Of a DNA stretch of 64,000 nucleotides, positions 24,801 through 36,575 are shown piece after piece (position 1 is the first letter of the stretch; every line of letters starts with the position of its first letter). Where the stretch lies: contig NC_045141.1 of assembly GCF_008831285.2 (NCBI RefSeq), positions 5,597,224 through 5,661,223 of the forward strand, in the 5' to 3' direction. A program made the position numbers and the translations under genes. This DNA comes from Nymphaea colorata (lineage: Eukaryota; Streptophyta; Magnoliopsida; Nymphaeales; Nymphaeaceae). Under the pieces are notes generated by a model. It was given only the letters and a program-made list of their open reading frames with translations, did no database searches and was not told the DNA's origin.

Positions 24801-27800
24801 TAACGACAAGTTTATTTCTTTCGATTTAGCACTAGGGATGAAACTAATACATAGATTGTATTTTTAACTATATGAACTGGTGATTTCAATAATTTAAATC
24901 CTTCTTTATAGAAGTAATAAACAGTGAAACACATTAGGTTAACTATATGCGATCAATTGAATGAATTGAATTACAAACTAATGCATGAATGTGCTTAAAC
25001 ACGCATGTTGAATGATTTAGTGGAATGAAATTACATGCTTGTATGAACATAAATGACATTTAAGTTATTTACTTGCTGTATTGCAGTTAATATAACGTGT
25101 TTCGCTTGTTATTACATCTATAACGAACGATTTAAATGGTTCAAACTAAAAGTTTGTGCGAAAAAATGAGATTCACGTCATTCGTTTGATCGCTTGTCAT
25201 TAGCTTAATGCGTTTCACTTGTTATTACATGTACAATGATTGATTTTGTTGATTGAAATCACAAGTTCAAATGGATGCAAGTGGGATCTATGCATCAGTT
25301 TGATCTCTTGAAGTCAATCCAATGAGTTGAACTTGTAGTTACATCAATAGTAAGGATCTAATGAATTGAAATCACAAGTTTGTATCAATACGAGTGGGAT
25401 TTAAGCGATTCATCTGAGCACGCATATTTCATTGAATGTGATAAACTTGTTGTTACATCCACGTTGAATGATTTAGTGGATTTAAAGCTCAAGTTTGCAT
25501 GAAAATGAACGAAATTCAAGTGGTTTATTTGCTTTTTTATAGTTAATCTAATGTGTTTCACTTGTTATTACATGTATAAGTAATGATTTAAGTGATTGAA
25601 ATCACCAATTCATACGGACACGAATATGATGTATACATTATTTTGATGCTTGTAGTTAGTCCAATGAGTAGAACTTTTTGTTTCATTGATTTAAGTAAAA
25701 GGGGTTAAACAAAAGAATAGATCCCACTTGTATCCATATGAACTTGTGATTTCAATCATTTAAATCGTTCATTACACATTTAATAACAAGTGAAACACAT
25801 TAGATTAAATAAAGGGGAGCAAATTAACGACTTGAATCTTATTCATTCTCATACAAACTTGTGATTTCGATAAAAAAAATCATTCAAAATGGATGTACTA
25901 ACAAGTTCAAAACATTCAATTCAATATGTGCGATCAAATGAATCGCTTAAATCCCACTTGTGTTTATACGAACAACTGATTTCGATTGCTTAGATCGCGT
26001 ACTATAGATTTAACGACAAGTTAAATTCTTTTGATTAAGTACTAGGGATGAAACTAATGCATAGATTCCATTTTTAACTTCATGAACTGGTGATTTCAAT
26101 CATTTAAATCGTTCTTTATATAAGTAGTAAACAGTGAAACACATTAGGTTAACTATAACGGATCAATTGAATGACTTGAATCACAAATAAGGCGTGAATG
26201 TGCTTAAACATGCATGTTGAATGATTTAGTGGAATGAAATCACAAGCTTGTATGTACATAAAAGACATTTAAGTTACTTACTTGTTGTATTTCAGTTAAT
26301 ATAATGTGTTTCGCTTGCTTTTACATCTATAACGAACAATTTAAATGGTTCAAACTAAAAGTTTGTATGAAAAAATGAGATTCACGTCATTCGTTTGATC
26401 GCTTATCACTTGTTATTACATGTATAAGGAATGATTTAAATGATTGAAATCACCTATTCATATGGACACAAATCTGATGTATTTGTTCGTTTGAATACGA
26501 GAACTCATTGAATTAAGTAAAAGGGGTCAAACAGCATAGATCCCACTTGTATCCATATGAACTTGTGATTTCAATCATTTAAATCGTTCATTACACATGT
26601 AATAACAAGTGAAATACATTAGATTAAATATAAGGGAGCAAATTAACGACTTGAATCTTATTCATTGTCATACAAACTTGTGATTTCGAACAAATAAATC
26701 ATTTGAGATGGATGTATTAACAAGTCAAAAGCATTCAATTAAATATGTGTGATCAAATGAATCGCTTAAATCCCACTCGTGTTTATACAAACAACTGATT
26801 TCAATCGCTTATATCGCGTATTATATATGTAACGACAAGTTTATTTCTTTCGATTTAGCACTAGGGATGAAACTAATACATAGATTGTATTTTTAAGTAT
26901 ATGAACTGGTGATTTCAATAATTTAAATCCTTCTTTATAGAAGTAATAAACAGTGAAACACATTAGGTTAACTATAAGAGATCAATTGAATGACTTGAAT
27001 TACAAACTAATGCATGAATGTGCTTAAACACGCATGTTGAATGATTTAGTGGAATGAAATTACATGCTTGTATGAACATAAATGACATTTAAGTTATTTA
27101 CTTGCTGTATTGCAATTAATATAACGTGTTTCGCTTGTTATTACATCTATAACGAACGATTTAAATGGTTCAAACTAAAAGTTTGTGCGAAAAAATGAGA
27201 TTCACGTCATTCGTTTGATCGCTTATCATTAGCTTAATGCGTTTCACTTGTTATTACATGTACAATGATTGATTTTGTTGATTGAAATCACAAGTTCAAA
27301 TGGATGCAAGTGGGATCTATGCATCAGTTTGATCTCTTGAAGTCAATCCAATGAGTTGAACTTGTAGTTACATCAATAGTAAGGATCTAATGAATTGAAA
27401 TCACAAGTTTGTATCAATACGAGTGGGATTTAAGCGATTCATCTGAGCACGCATATTTCATTGAATGTGATAAACTTGTTGTTACATCCACGTTGAATGA
27501 TTTAGTGGATTTAAAGCTCAAGTTTGCATGAAAATGAACGAAATTCAAGTGGTTTATTTGCTTTTTTATAGTTAATCTAATGTGTTTCACTTGTTATTAC
27601 ATGTATAAGTAATGATTTAAATGATTGAAATCACCAATTCATACGGACACGAATATGATGTATACATTATTTTGATGCTTGTAGTTAGTCCAATGAGTAG
27701 AACTTTTTGTTTCATTGATTTAAGTAAAAGGGGTTAAACAAAAGAATAGATCCCACTTGTATCCATATGAACTTGTGATTTCAATCATTTAAATCGTTCA

Positions 27801-28989
27801 TTACACATTTAATAACAAGTGAAACACATTAGATTAAATAAAGGGGAGCAAATTAACGACTTGAATCTTATTCATTCTCATACAAACTTGTGATTTCGAT
27901 AAAAAAAATCATTCAAAATGGATGTACTAACAAGTTCAAAACATTCAATTCAATATGTGCGATCAAATGAATCGCTTAAATCCCACTTGTGTTTATACGA
28001 ACAACTGATTTCGATTGCTTAGATTGCGTACTATAGATATAACGACAAGTTAAATTCTTTTGATTAAGTACTAGGGATGAAACTAATGCATAGATTCCAT
28101 TTTTAACTTCATGAACTGGTGATTTCAATCATTTAAATCGTTCTTTATAGAAGTAATAAACAGTGAAACACGTTAGGTTAACTATAACAGATCAATTGAA
28201 TGACTTGAATAACAAAATAATGCGTGAATGAGCTTAAACATGCATGTTGAATGATTTAGTGGAATGAAATCACAAGCTTGTATGTACATAAAAGACATTT
28301 AAGTTATTTACTTGCTGTATTTCAGTTAATATAATGTGTTTCGCTTGTTTTTACATCTATAACGAACGATTTAAATGGTTCAAACTAAAAGTTTGTACGA
28401 AAAAATGAGATTCACGTCATTCGTTTGATCGCTTATCACTTGTTATTACATGTATAAGGAATGATTTAAATGATTGAAATCACCTATTCATATGGACACA
28501 AATCTGATGTATTTGTTCGTTTGAATACGAGAACTCATTGAATTAAGCAAAATGGGTCAAACAGCATAGATCTCACTTGTATCCACATGAACTTGTGATT
28601 TCAATCATTTAAATCGTTCATTACACATGTAATAACAAGTGAAACACATTAGATTAAATATAAGCGAGCAAATTAACGACTTGAATCTTATTCATTCTCA
28701 TACAAACTTGTGATTTCGAACAAATAAATCATTTGAGATGGATGTCTGAACAAGTTAAAAGCATTCAATTAAATATGCGTGATCAAATGAATCGCTTAAA
28801 TCCCACTCGTGTTTATACAAACAACTGATTTCAATCGCTTATATCACGTATTATAGATGTAACGACAAGTTTATTTCTTTCGATTGAGCACTAGGGATGA
28901 AACTAATGCGTAGATTCCATTTTTAACTATATGAATTGGTGATTTCAATCATTTAAATCCTTCTTTATAGAAGTAATAAACAGTGAAAC
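18817..28989. repeat. Satellite array of ~115-bp monomers in mirror orientation
   Basis: About 10.2 kb of degenerate monomers. In one orientation they repeat every 114-115 bp (ACTTG at 19131, 19246, 19360, 19475). In the other orientation the complement repeats at the same spacing (ACAAGT near 19693, 19807, 19922). A shared core is TGATTTCAATCATTTAAATC or its complement. Several monomers in one direction are followed by several in the other, giving a higher-order unit of 1,203 bp (TATAGAAGTA at 18821, 20024, 21227). Later units are shortened to about 820 bp or broken to 200-470 bp. There are no long frames. The array starts after 18816 without a clear border and stops sharply at 28989. Confidence 0.93.
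24600..28110. repeat. Recent 2,029-bp duplication inside the satellite
   Basis: Sequence from about 24600-26080 recurs almost base for base at about 26630-28110, offset by 2,029 bp. Each period is one ~820-bp plus one ~1,210-bp subunit. The few differences contrast with the more diverged older units at 18.8-23 kb, so this part of the array amplified last. Confidence 0.8.
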
Positions 28990-29000
28990 TCAGCTTGTGC

Positions 29001-29393
29001 TTGACTCCTTTATAAATGAGTTGAGTTCAAATTTTAGGAACTTGACTCGTTTATACTCGATTCGACTCGACTCGCACCAGTATTCAATATAATATTGCGA
29101 AAACCAGTTCAGCACATCACTGGTTTTAACTTTGAGGGTAAAAACAAATTTTTACAAGTTACATGAACTGAACTCTTACACGACCTTAACACTTACAGTA
29201 GTTAAACAAGTTAATGCTTACATGAGCTAATGCCTAAATGAGTTAAATGGGTTGTAGGAGTCGATGTCGAGCTTGATTTTGTGTAGTCGAGTCAAGCTCG
29301 AGCTTGCTATAAGGAGTTCAACTCGAGTTTCAACCAAGCTTGAGCTTGAGCTGAAGTTTGTTGAGCCTAGTCGAGACGTCATGTGCAGCCCTA
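29001..29393. repeat. CGAGCTTGAGC-rich repeat next to the satellite
   Basis: The same family as 2200-2384, ending GTGCAGCCCTA at about 29393. The satellite array joins it directly at the 15-mer AAACTCAGCTTGTGC (28986-29000). The same word in reverse complement borders the satellite scrap at 35071-35085. Confidence 0.6.
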
Positions 29394-30630
29394 CCAACAG
29401 GCCCGGTCTACTAAATGCAGTGTAGGTCGTTCATTTGAAAACCCCCCCAAAAAAGTTAGAAAACTGGCAAGAAGATAAGAGAGGGGAAGAAGAGAAGAGA
29501 ACATGACATTGGAAATATGTTGTTAAGGGTTGTGAAAAAAAAGTCTTGTTGATGTAATTTTGCGTGCCAAGCAAGGTGATGGATGTGGAATTAGAAAAAG
29601 TCCCATTGATGTGATCTACTGCCGTGCTATAGACACCGAGTGTGGAAAACAACAAGCGATATCACTTACTTTTCATGAGCACCAGACTTAGGACTCTTCC
29701 AACAACTTGAATTTAACAAAAAAAAAACCGTGAATAAATTTCAGAAGAGAAGATACAAAAGCAGCTTGATAATTGTTCGTGGCGATAACATTCTTTAGCA
29801 CCTCAAGTAAATATATTGCTTAGCACCTCAATGAAATTGTGTATCTTAATCAGTAAAACCGGTTTCTGAATCAAGTAAACAATATACGCTGCCAATTTGG
29901 TGGACCACCCAATTCAAGAAAAGGTCCCATTGATGTTATCAGCCATGGCAAAGGAGCTGAGTGTGGAAATGACAAACGATTTCCCTTTGTTTGCTCTTAG
30001 ACTTGAGTCTTCCAACAATTTGATAATCACAGGCTTGGGACAAAGAAGATCTTTGGAAGTAAATCAGCCGCTTCGATGTGTCGATTGTCATAAAATATTA
30101 AAAAACAGACTTTATTGGAAAATAAATAAAGAATATATAAAAGCTAATAAAAAACTTGGTTTAAAAAAAGAAAACATGTAAACTGGATCAAATTGATTTA
30201 GCATAGATTTTGAATGAACCTGCTGACTCAAGCAAATATTTCAAGATAATTGAATAACATAGTCTGATTGGCAAAAACGGTTGAGAGATAAACTTTTGGT
30301 GTTGGAATCTAGAGTTTGATCCATACTTGATAAACTTTTTATCCAACATAGGCAAATTTTCTAAAGAGTTGGGATTGAATAGGGTTGAGAAGTGATTAAA
30401 TGAAATAAGATAATGGGTACCAAGAAAAGGTTTCATTGATGCAATCATGAGTGGTGCCGGTGGACTTGGAAATATGAAGCAACGTGTTCAAGAGTGGTAG
30501 ACCTTAGACTCCTGCAACTTGCAAAAGAAAATAAGTAAAATTTCTAGAAGAGAATCTGTATATAAATTATACATAAATTAGTGACCGTGGTTCTTGTTCA
30601 TGCATCTTCTGCATAGAAAATTGGACAGGC
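29394..30630 (+). repeat. Upstream region of receptor kinase 1 with a triplicated block
   Basis: Three direct copies of a block starting AAAAGTCCCATTGATGT (or AAAAGGTTTCATTGATGC) and continuing to CTTAGACTC.TCCAAC lie at about 29593, 29924 and 30424. The third is matched, inverted, upstream of receptor kinase copy 2 (about 51925-52010), so it belongs to the ancestral 5' flank. At 30181-30250 is an ACTGGATCAAATTGA repeat also found at 52797 and 54670. A plus frame at 29897-30181 spans the second block and is not a recognised gene. Confidence 0.55.
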
Positions 30631-33623
30631 ATGGCTACTAACGGTTGGTCACCTCAGCTGCTCGTCTTTCTTTTGTGTTTCTACTCATTCACCTTGATTG
30701 TGGTCCTTGGCCAAATGGAGGTGACCTCAGCTCTTATTTCTCTAAGCAATTTGACTGATCAATTCACATTGTTGTCTTTCAAATCCCTCGTCACTAGAGA
30801 CCCTTATAATGTGTTATCAAATTGGAATTCCAACATCTCTTTCTGTGACTGGAATGGAGTTTTATGCAGTCATGGTTCACAAAGGGTAGTTGCTCTGAAC
30901 CTCTCCGAAAAGGCACTTGAAGGTACTCTCTCCCCATACATCAGCAATCTCTCCTTATTACAGATTCTTGATCTCTCGAGTGACAGTTTCCATGGTTACC
31001 TTCTCGTTGATTTTATTTGCCTCCCTCTGCTAGAAAATCTTTATATAAGAAAAAACAATTTTGAGGGGTTGATTCCACAAACACTGAGCCATTGTCGAAG
31101 TCTGCAAATACTGTCAGCAGGAGATAACCAATTCTATGGAAGCATCCCACAGTTGCTAGGTAGTTTGTCAGAACTCAAGGGCTTAAACATTCGTGGTAAT
31201 AGGCTCACCGGCACCATTCTTCCTGAGTTGGGAAGCCTAACCCACTTGTGGATACTTGACCTGTCCTCTAATCTGATTGAAGGTACCATCCCATTGCCCT
31301 TAGCCAACTTGACCAAGTTAATTTCCTTAGATTTGAGATTCAACAAAATAAATGGGCTCATTCCACCAAATATAGGATCAATGAACAGGTTACAGGAGTT
31401 AGGTCTTTCTGTCAATGCATTAGAAGGTTCAATTCCAGACTCACTTTACTAGTTGGTTCGCATGTCTAATCTCTATTTGGAGATGAATGCACTCAGTGGG
31501 CCAATCTTGACCTCTATAAACAATCCCACGAATCTGCGAGTGTTGTATTTAAATTCAAACAATTTCTCATCAGGAATCCCTCATGCCCTTTGTGAGTTGA
31601 AGAATTTGATATGGCTTTACTTGCAAGACAACTTTTTCACTGGTGCGCTGCCTTCAGATGTGGGAAATTTGGTTGCGGTGGACAAAATGGATTTCTTTGT
31701 GAATCAATTGAGCGGAGAGCTGCCTGTGTCCTTATCAAGGCTCCAAATGCTAGAATATTTGAATCTCTCCAAAAACTCATTTGATGGTAACATTCCTGAA
31801 CAACTTGATCACGTACTAAACCTTGACACTATTTACCTTTTCCATAACAAGCTTTCCGGTGAGATACCAAAATCATTGGAGAAACTTCAACACATCCAGG
31901 TCTTGGACTTGTCCTTCAAACTATTGAAAGGAGAGATTCCAAGTGGTGGAAAGTTTGCAAACCTTTCTGCTGAATCATTCCTAGGGTACTATGCACCATG
32001 TGGAGCTCCCAAATTCCGTGTGCCAGTATGTTCAGATGGAGCAAAGAAGCACAATAATGTCAACATACTCAGAGTTGATATTTTTTTAGCGACTGGGGTT
32101 TTGCACTTGTACTAATTGTTTGGATTCTCATTGTTGTCACAAAATATAGAAAGAGGGGGTTGGAGAAACATGATCAGGAGGTTGAAAGATTTCATGGAAT
32201 TACCATCCCAGTGATCACATGCAGAATGTTATCTCAAGCGACAAACAACTTCAGTGATGCAAAATTTTTAGGGAGTGGAAGCTTTGGTTCAGTGTATAAA
32301 GGAACTTTAATGGATGGAACAACGGTGGCTGTTAAGGTCATAAACTTGTTATCTGATGGCGCATCAAAAAGTTTTGACATTGAATGCAATGTGATGTGCC
32401 AAATTAGACACTGAATCCTTCTTAGAGTCATCAACGATTGGATATCATGATTGAATCTCTTCCAAAGATTGGATATCATGATTGATGTTGCTTGTGCTCT
32501 AGAATATCTTCACCGTGGTTGCTGGGAGACTATAGTTCATTGTGATCTAAAGCCAAGTAATGTGCTTCTAGATGAGAACATGACAGCACATGTTGGCGAC
32601 TTTGGCATTGCGAAGATGCTAGTTGGTCACAAATCTTCAACTCTTACAAGCACCCTTGGAACCACCAGATACATTGTGCCAGGTACCAACTCTTTGTCCT
32701 GTCACAAATTCTTTGCTTTTCACAGTTATAGGCAAGTGTTATTGCTTGAACTGTTTCTTAGACAACTTTGTCCAGCTTACCATGGAGAGGAAATTTTATC
32801 ACCATCCATAATTTCCAAATATCATGCTTTAATTTTGCTACTTGGAATTTATTATGAAAAGAGAAATAAGTGAAAGAGGATGATCACTAGCAATTTCGCA
32901 TTTAAATACAAGTATGAATCCAACTAAGATAGTGATGGAACCAAATTATTAACGGAGATGTGCATGCACACAAACACAACAGAAATGCCAGCAAGTTTCC
33001 CTTTTAAATATGTTTCTTTCTTTAGTAAATTTTCACTTCCTCCTTATAAATGCATGGAAACAAAAAATGGACTTATATGTAAACCATTAAATAAAAAAAA
33101 TAATTAGTCCTAATTTTTTGCATGGATTTATTTATTTCTGAAACCATCTCATTAACGACAATGTGCATTGTCTACCTAATATTGCCATGATCATGTCTGG
33201 CCTTGTTGAGTGGATGAATTAGAATTCGGGGCCGCTGGAAATGTGTCGACCAAAGCAGATGTCTACAGCTATGGGATTCTTCTGCTTGAGGTGTTTACCA
33301 CAAGAAAGCCTACCGATGAACGTTTTGATGGCGACTTTACTTTGACGCAGTGGGTGGCTGAAGCATTTTCGCTTGCAATTTCAGATGTCATAGATGGTCA
33401 TCTTCTGAAGCAAAATAACCATGAAACGGTTTCAGATCATGTTGCAGAAGGCCGTCTTGTGGAGCAAAATGACTGAGAAACTCTTCGAAATGAAATGCTT
33501 GTCATGATCATGGAGACAGGGTTGTCTTGTTCAAGGAAATCACCAACGGAGAGAGTGGAGATGAAGGAGGTGGTCGCCAGGCTTAAAATGATACCATGGA
33601 AGGCTTTCCCTGTGGAAGAATGA
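30631..33623 (+). pseudogene. LRR receptor-like kinase (subfamily XII type) pseudogene 1
   Basis: Starts at the ATG at 30631 with a hydrophobic signal peptide (LLVFLLCFYSFTLIVVLGQ). An LRRNT cap follows (SNWNSNISFCDWNGVLC), then about 15 LRRs (repeated L..L.L..N...G.IP), a membrane segment near 32095-32140 (ALVLIVWILIVV) and a kinase with GSGSFGSVYKG, VAVKVI, HCDLKPSN and DFGIAK. HCD instead of HRD marks a non-RD kinase, usual in the EFR/FLS2/Xa21 group that senses microbial patterns at the plasma membrane. A 540-bp intron at 32683-33222 has GT-AG ends and joins to P-E-F-G-A in frame, the position usual for this group. Disabling changes: TAG 31450-31452, a frameshift near 32090, TGA 32412-32414, loss of about 40 kinase residues near 32430-32450, TGA 33474-33476. 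The original stop is at 33621-33623. Confidence 0.92.
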
Positions 33624-34218
33624 CAAAAATAAACCAATCATGTACATTTATTTGGAAAACAAGGGATCTGCTTTTGCTTCTGACCTTTTATTGTGTTTCC
33701 CAACACCCCGCTAGAAACACTTTCTTTCAGCAAAATGCGAGTAAAACAGTAAATGTTCTTCCACTAGCTGCTATGAAAACAAATTGGTTGGGTCTTTATC
33801 TCCTATGCTAATTTAAAAACAAGTTCAGATCCGACATTCATATGTATACGTATCAATTAACATTTTATTGGATCCCACTGGAACATTGGACTCCCATTCT
33901 CATTCACTTATGAAAGCGCATTACCAATCTAAACCTGTTTGCTCCAAATTTCTGCACCAAAAAATGGATCCAAAATCAGGTCATGTAGTAGTTAAACATA
34001 GTAAATCCATTTACATACCTAATCAAAGTGCATTCGCAGAACCAAATTAATGATACTTCATGACGTTGGTCAGGTCAACAAAGACATTTGGGTCCAATCA
34101 GATCGAGTCCGAGATCCAGAATGAAGAATTCGTAGTACCACCAGAAAGCATCTGACAACTCAGAAAAGTACGCCCAACTTTTGTTATTAGAAAAACTACG
34201 CAGTTGTTCCATGGTAAA

Positions 34219-34256
<38 letters not shown>

Positions 34257-34689
34257 CCTTTCAACGAACATTTACGCTCGCCTAATAATTCTATAATTAA
34301 GTTAAAGCAACATCAATTTTAATCTTTTATGATTTCATGCATTAATAACAGGGCATACCTGGTGGCGACATAGTTAACCACATATGTATGTTATTTGGTG
34401 TTGTCACAGTGGCCGATAATGGAAATTAATGAGCTAATTGATTTGTTTATATGGAAAGTACTTTTAGTCTTTCCATCTTAATAATTATACGTAAGCTATT
34501 ATTAACTAACAGAAGTTTACTCTTAATCAACAGTGAAAATATCTTGTATTTCTTCTCATCCCCATATGTTTACATAAATTTTCAAATGTTCCCATCAACT
34601 TATTTGAAAAAATAAGTGTCTTGATGGTTTAAATTAACATAAAACCACAATGATATACACCTTGCTATCTAACATTAAATTATAATAAA
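33624..34689. other. 3' flank of receptor kinase 1, nothing recognised
   Basis: AT-rich DNA with an (AT)16 microsatellite at about 34221-34252. No gene is seen. Confidence 0.5.
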
Positions 34690-35085
34690 CGCATGAAATA
34701 CAGCAAGTAAATAACTTAAATGTCTTTTATGTACATACAAGCTTGTGATTTCATTCCACTAAATCATTCAACATGCATGTTTAAGCACATTCACGCATTA
34801 TTTTGTGATTCAAGTCATTCAATTGATCCCTTATAGTTAACCTAATGTGTTTCACTGTTTATTACTTCTATAAAGAACGATTTAAATTATTGAAATCACC
34901 AGTTCATATAGTTAAAAATGGAATCTATGCATTAGCTTCATCCCTAGTACTTAATCAAAAGAATTTAACTAAAATACAACAAGTAAATAACTTAAATGTC
35001 TTTTATGTACATACAAGCTTGTGATTTCATTCCACTAAATCATTCAACATGCGTGTTTAAGCACATTCATGCACAAGCTGAGTTT
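34690..35085. repeat. Inverted scrap of the satellite array
   Basis: The sequence is the reverse complement of the 18.8-29 kb satellite: AGCAAGTAAATAACTTAAATG and ATTCCACTAAATCATTCAACATG occur twice, 290 bp apart, with AATGGAATCTATGCATTAG between. It ends at GCACAAGCTGAGTTT (35071-35085), the reverse complement of the word at the main array's right edge. Confidence 0.88.
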
Positions 35086-35616
35086 TTTATAGCGGGTTTA
35101 AGTTGAGCCCAAGTTGCCTTGGCTCATTGTGCAGCCCAACCTGTTGGACATTTACAATAGAGCTATTACCAAAGATCAAATCATCGATATTAGTGTTATC
35201 AGAATCAGCCGATTCGGTTTGTGGCTCCCCATATTGCACTAATCAAGCAATATTTTCATGAATGACAAGAACCACCACTTACATATAGGTTATGATTGAT
35301 GACAACCAAAATTAGGTAGTAAAAATAATATAAAAAACACATCTTTTTTTTTTGAAAAAACAGTGATAAAACATGAAAAATAAGTCTGCTAAATAAAATG
35401 GTAGAAAAATAATCTTTTTTGAAAAAAATGCAAAAATAAAAAAGGTGGTTTTCCATTTTTGGCATTTTTCATATTTTCTAAATGTCAAATTGCTTGTTCC
35501 CATTCTGTAATTTTTAGTTGTTGCTTATCTTGCCTTATCACTTACTCATTTACCTTATTTCCCTCTAACTTTTAACATTTTTCAATTTTTTTTAAAGTTA
35601 ATAGTAGAAATGCTAG
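35086..35616. repeat. Repeat flank shared with the 53-kb and 55-kb regions
   Basis: 35086-35140 is the GCAGCCC-ended repeat family. From 35141 to about 35480 the order TTTACAATAGAG, TGGCTCCCCATATTG, ATTTTCATGAATGA, GAACCACCACTTACATATAGG, GACAACCAAAATTAGGTAG is shared with 52925-53190 and 54970-55140, and partly, inverted, with about 59620-59700. These flanks were copied together with the receptor kinase locus. No gene is seen. Confidence 0.65.
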
Positions 35617-36575
35617 TACTTTTTTATAAAACCTATTTCACTTCTTATTCGGCTTAGTAATCAACTGATCAACCTTGTTGAAAGCATTTAAATTTCAACA
35701 GTCGAAGAAAGGAAGGAAAATTTGGCAGTAGTTTTGAGATTTTGCTCTAATTCGGTTACCACCTAGTTAGAGCTCCATCTCATATTGCTTAAGTTCTTTT
35801 CGAGAGGTGCTTGTGATCATAAGTGAAATTAAGTGGGTGAGAATGCATGAATGCATGGATCCTATATGATTGGAAATAAAAATCATTCATTCCTACCATA
35901 ACATTCAAGTAAGAGCATTCCTACCATAACATTCATCTAAGATTTTTGTTTTGATAAATATCATATATAAGAAGAAAAACTTTTTGAAAACAGTTTGGGG
36001 TTGTAGACCATCAAGCATGAATCCAATATTGGGTCATTACTTGATTTTTATCTTAGTGAAGTCTGTAAATAAAAGATCATGAAATGTTTAAGATATTCAC
36101 ATTTTATAAAGGAAAGGAGAAAGCTATACTTTTTTATAAAAGATACTATTCGCTTAGTAATAACTGATCAACTTGTTGAAAGCATTTAAATTTCAACAGT
36201 CGAAGAAAGGAAGAAAATTTGCAGTAGTTTTGAATTTTGCTCTAATTCGGTTACACTAGTTAGAGCTCCATCTCATATGCTTAAGTTCTTTCGAGAGTGC
36301 TTGTGATCATAAGTGAAATTAAGTGGTGAGAATGCATGAATGCATGGATCCTATATGATTGGAAATAAAAATCATTCATTCCTACCATAACATTCAAGTA
36401 AGAGCATTCCTACCATAACATTCATCTAAGATTTTGTTTGATAAATACATATATAAGAAGAAAAACTTTTTGAAAACAGTTTGGGTTGTAGACCATCAAG
36501 CATGAATCCAATATTGGGTCATTACTTGATTTTTATCTTAGTGAAGTCTGTAAATAAAAGATCATGAGAAAATGT
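35617..36575. repeat. Direct duplication whose second copy has lost single bases
   Basis: Copy 1 (about 35617-36090) and copy 2 (about 36128-36575) are almost identical, but copy 2 lacks single bases at many sites. Examples: GGAAGGAAAATTTGGCAG against GGAAGAAAATTTGCAG, ATATTGCTT against ATATGCTT, TTTTCGAGAGGTGC against TTTCGAGAGTGC, AAGTGGGTGAG against AAGTGGTGAG. The offset between copies falls from 497 to 485 bp. Such losses are typical of unpolished long reads, so this may be an assembly join rather than a real duplication. Confidence 0.8.

Noticed and set aside
18817-28989. CRISPR-like array
   Set aside because: The window is plant nuclear DNA and the monomers are contiguous 115-bp units without unique spacers.
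29897-30181. 94-codon plus frame upstream of receptor kinase 1
   Set aside because: It spans one copy of the repeated upstream block and part of a dispersed repeat; other copies do not keep the frame.
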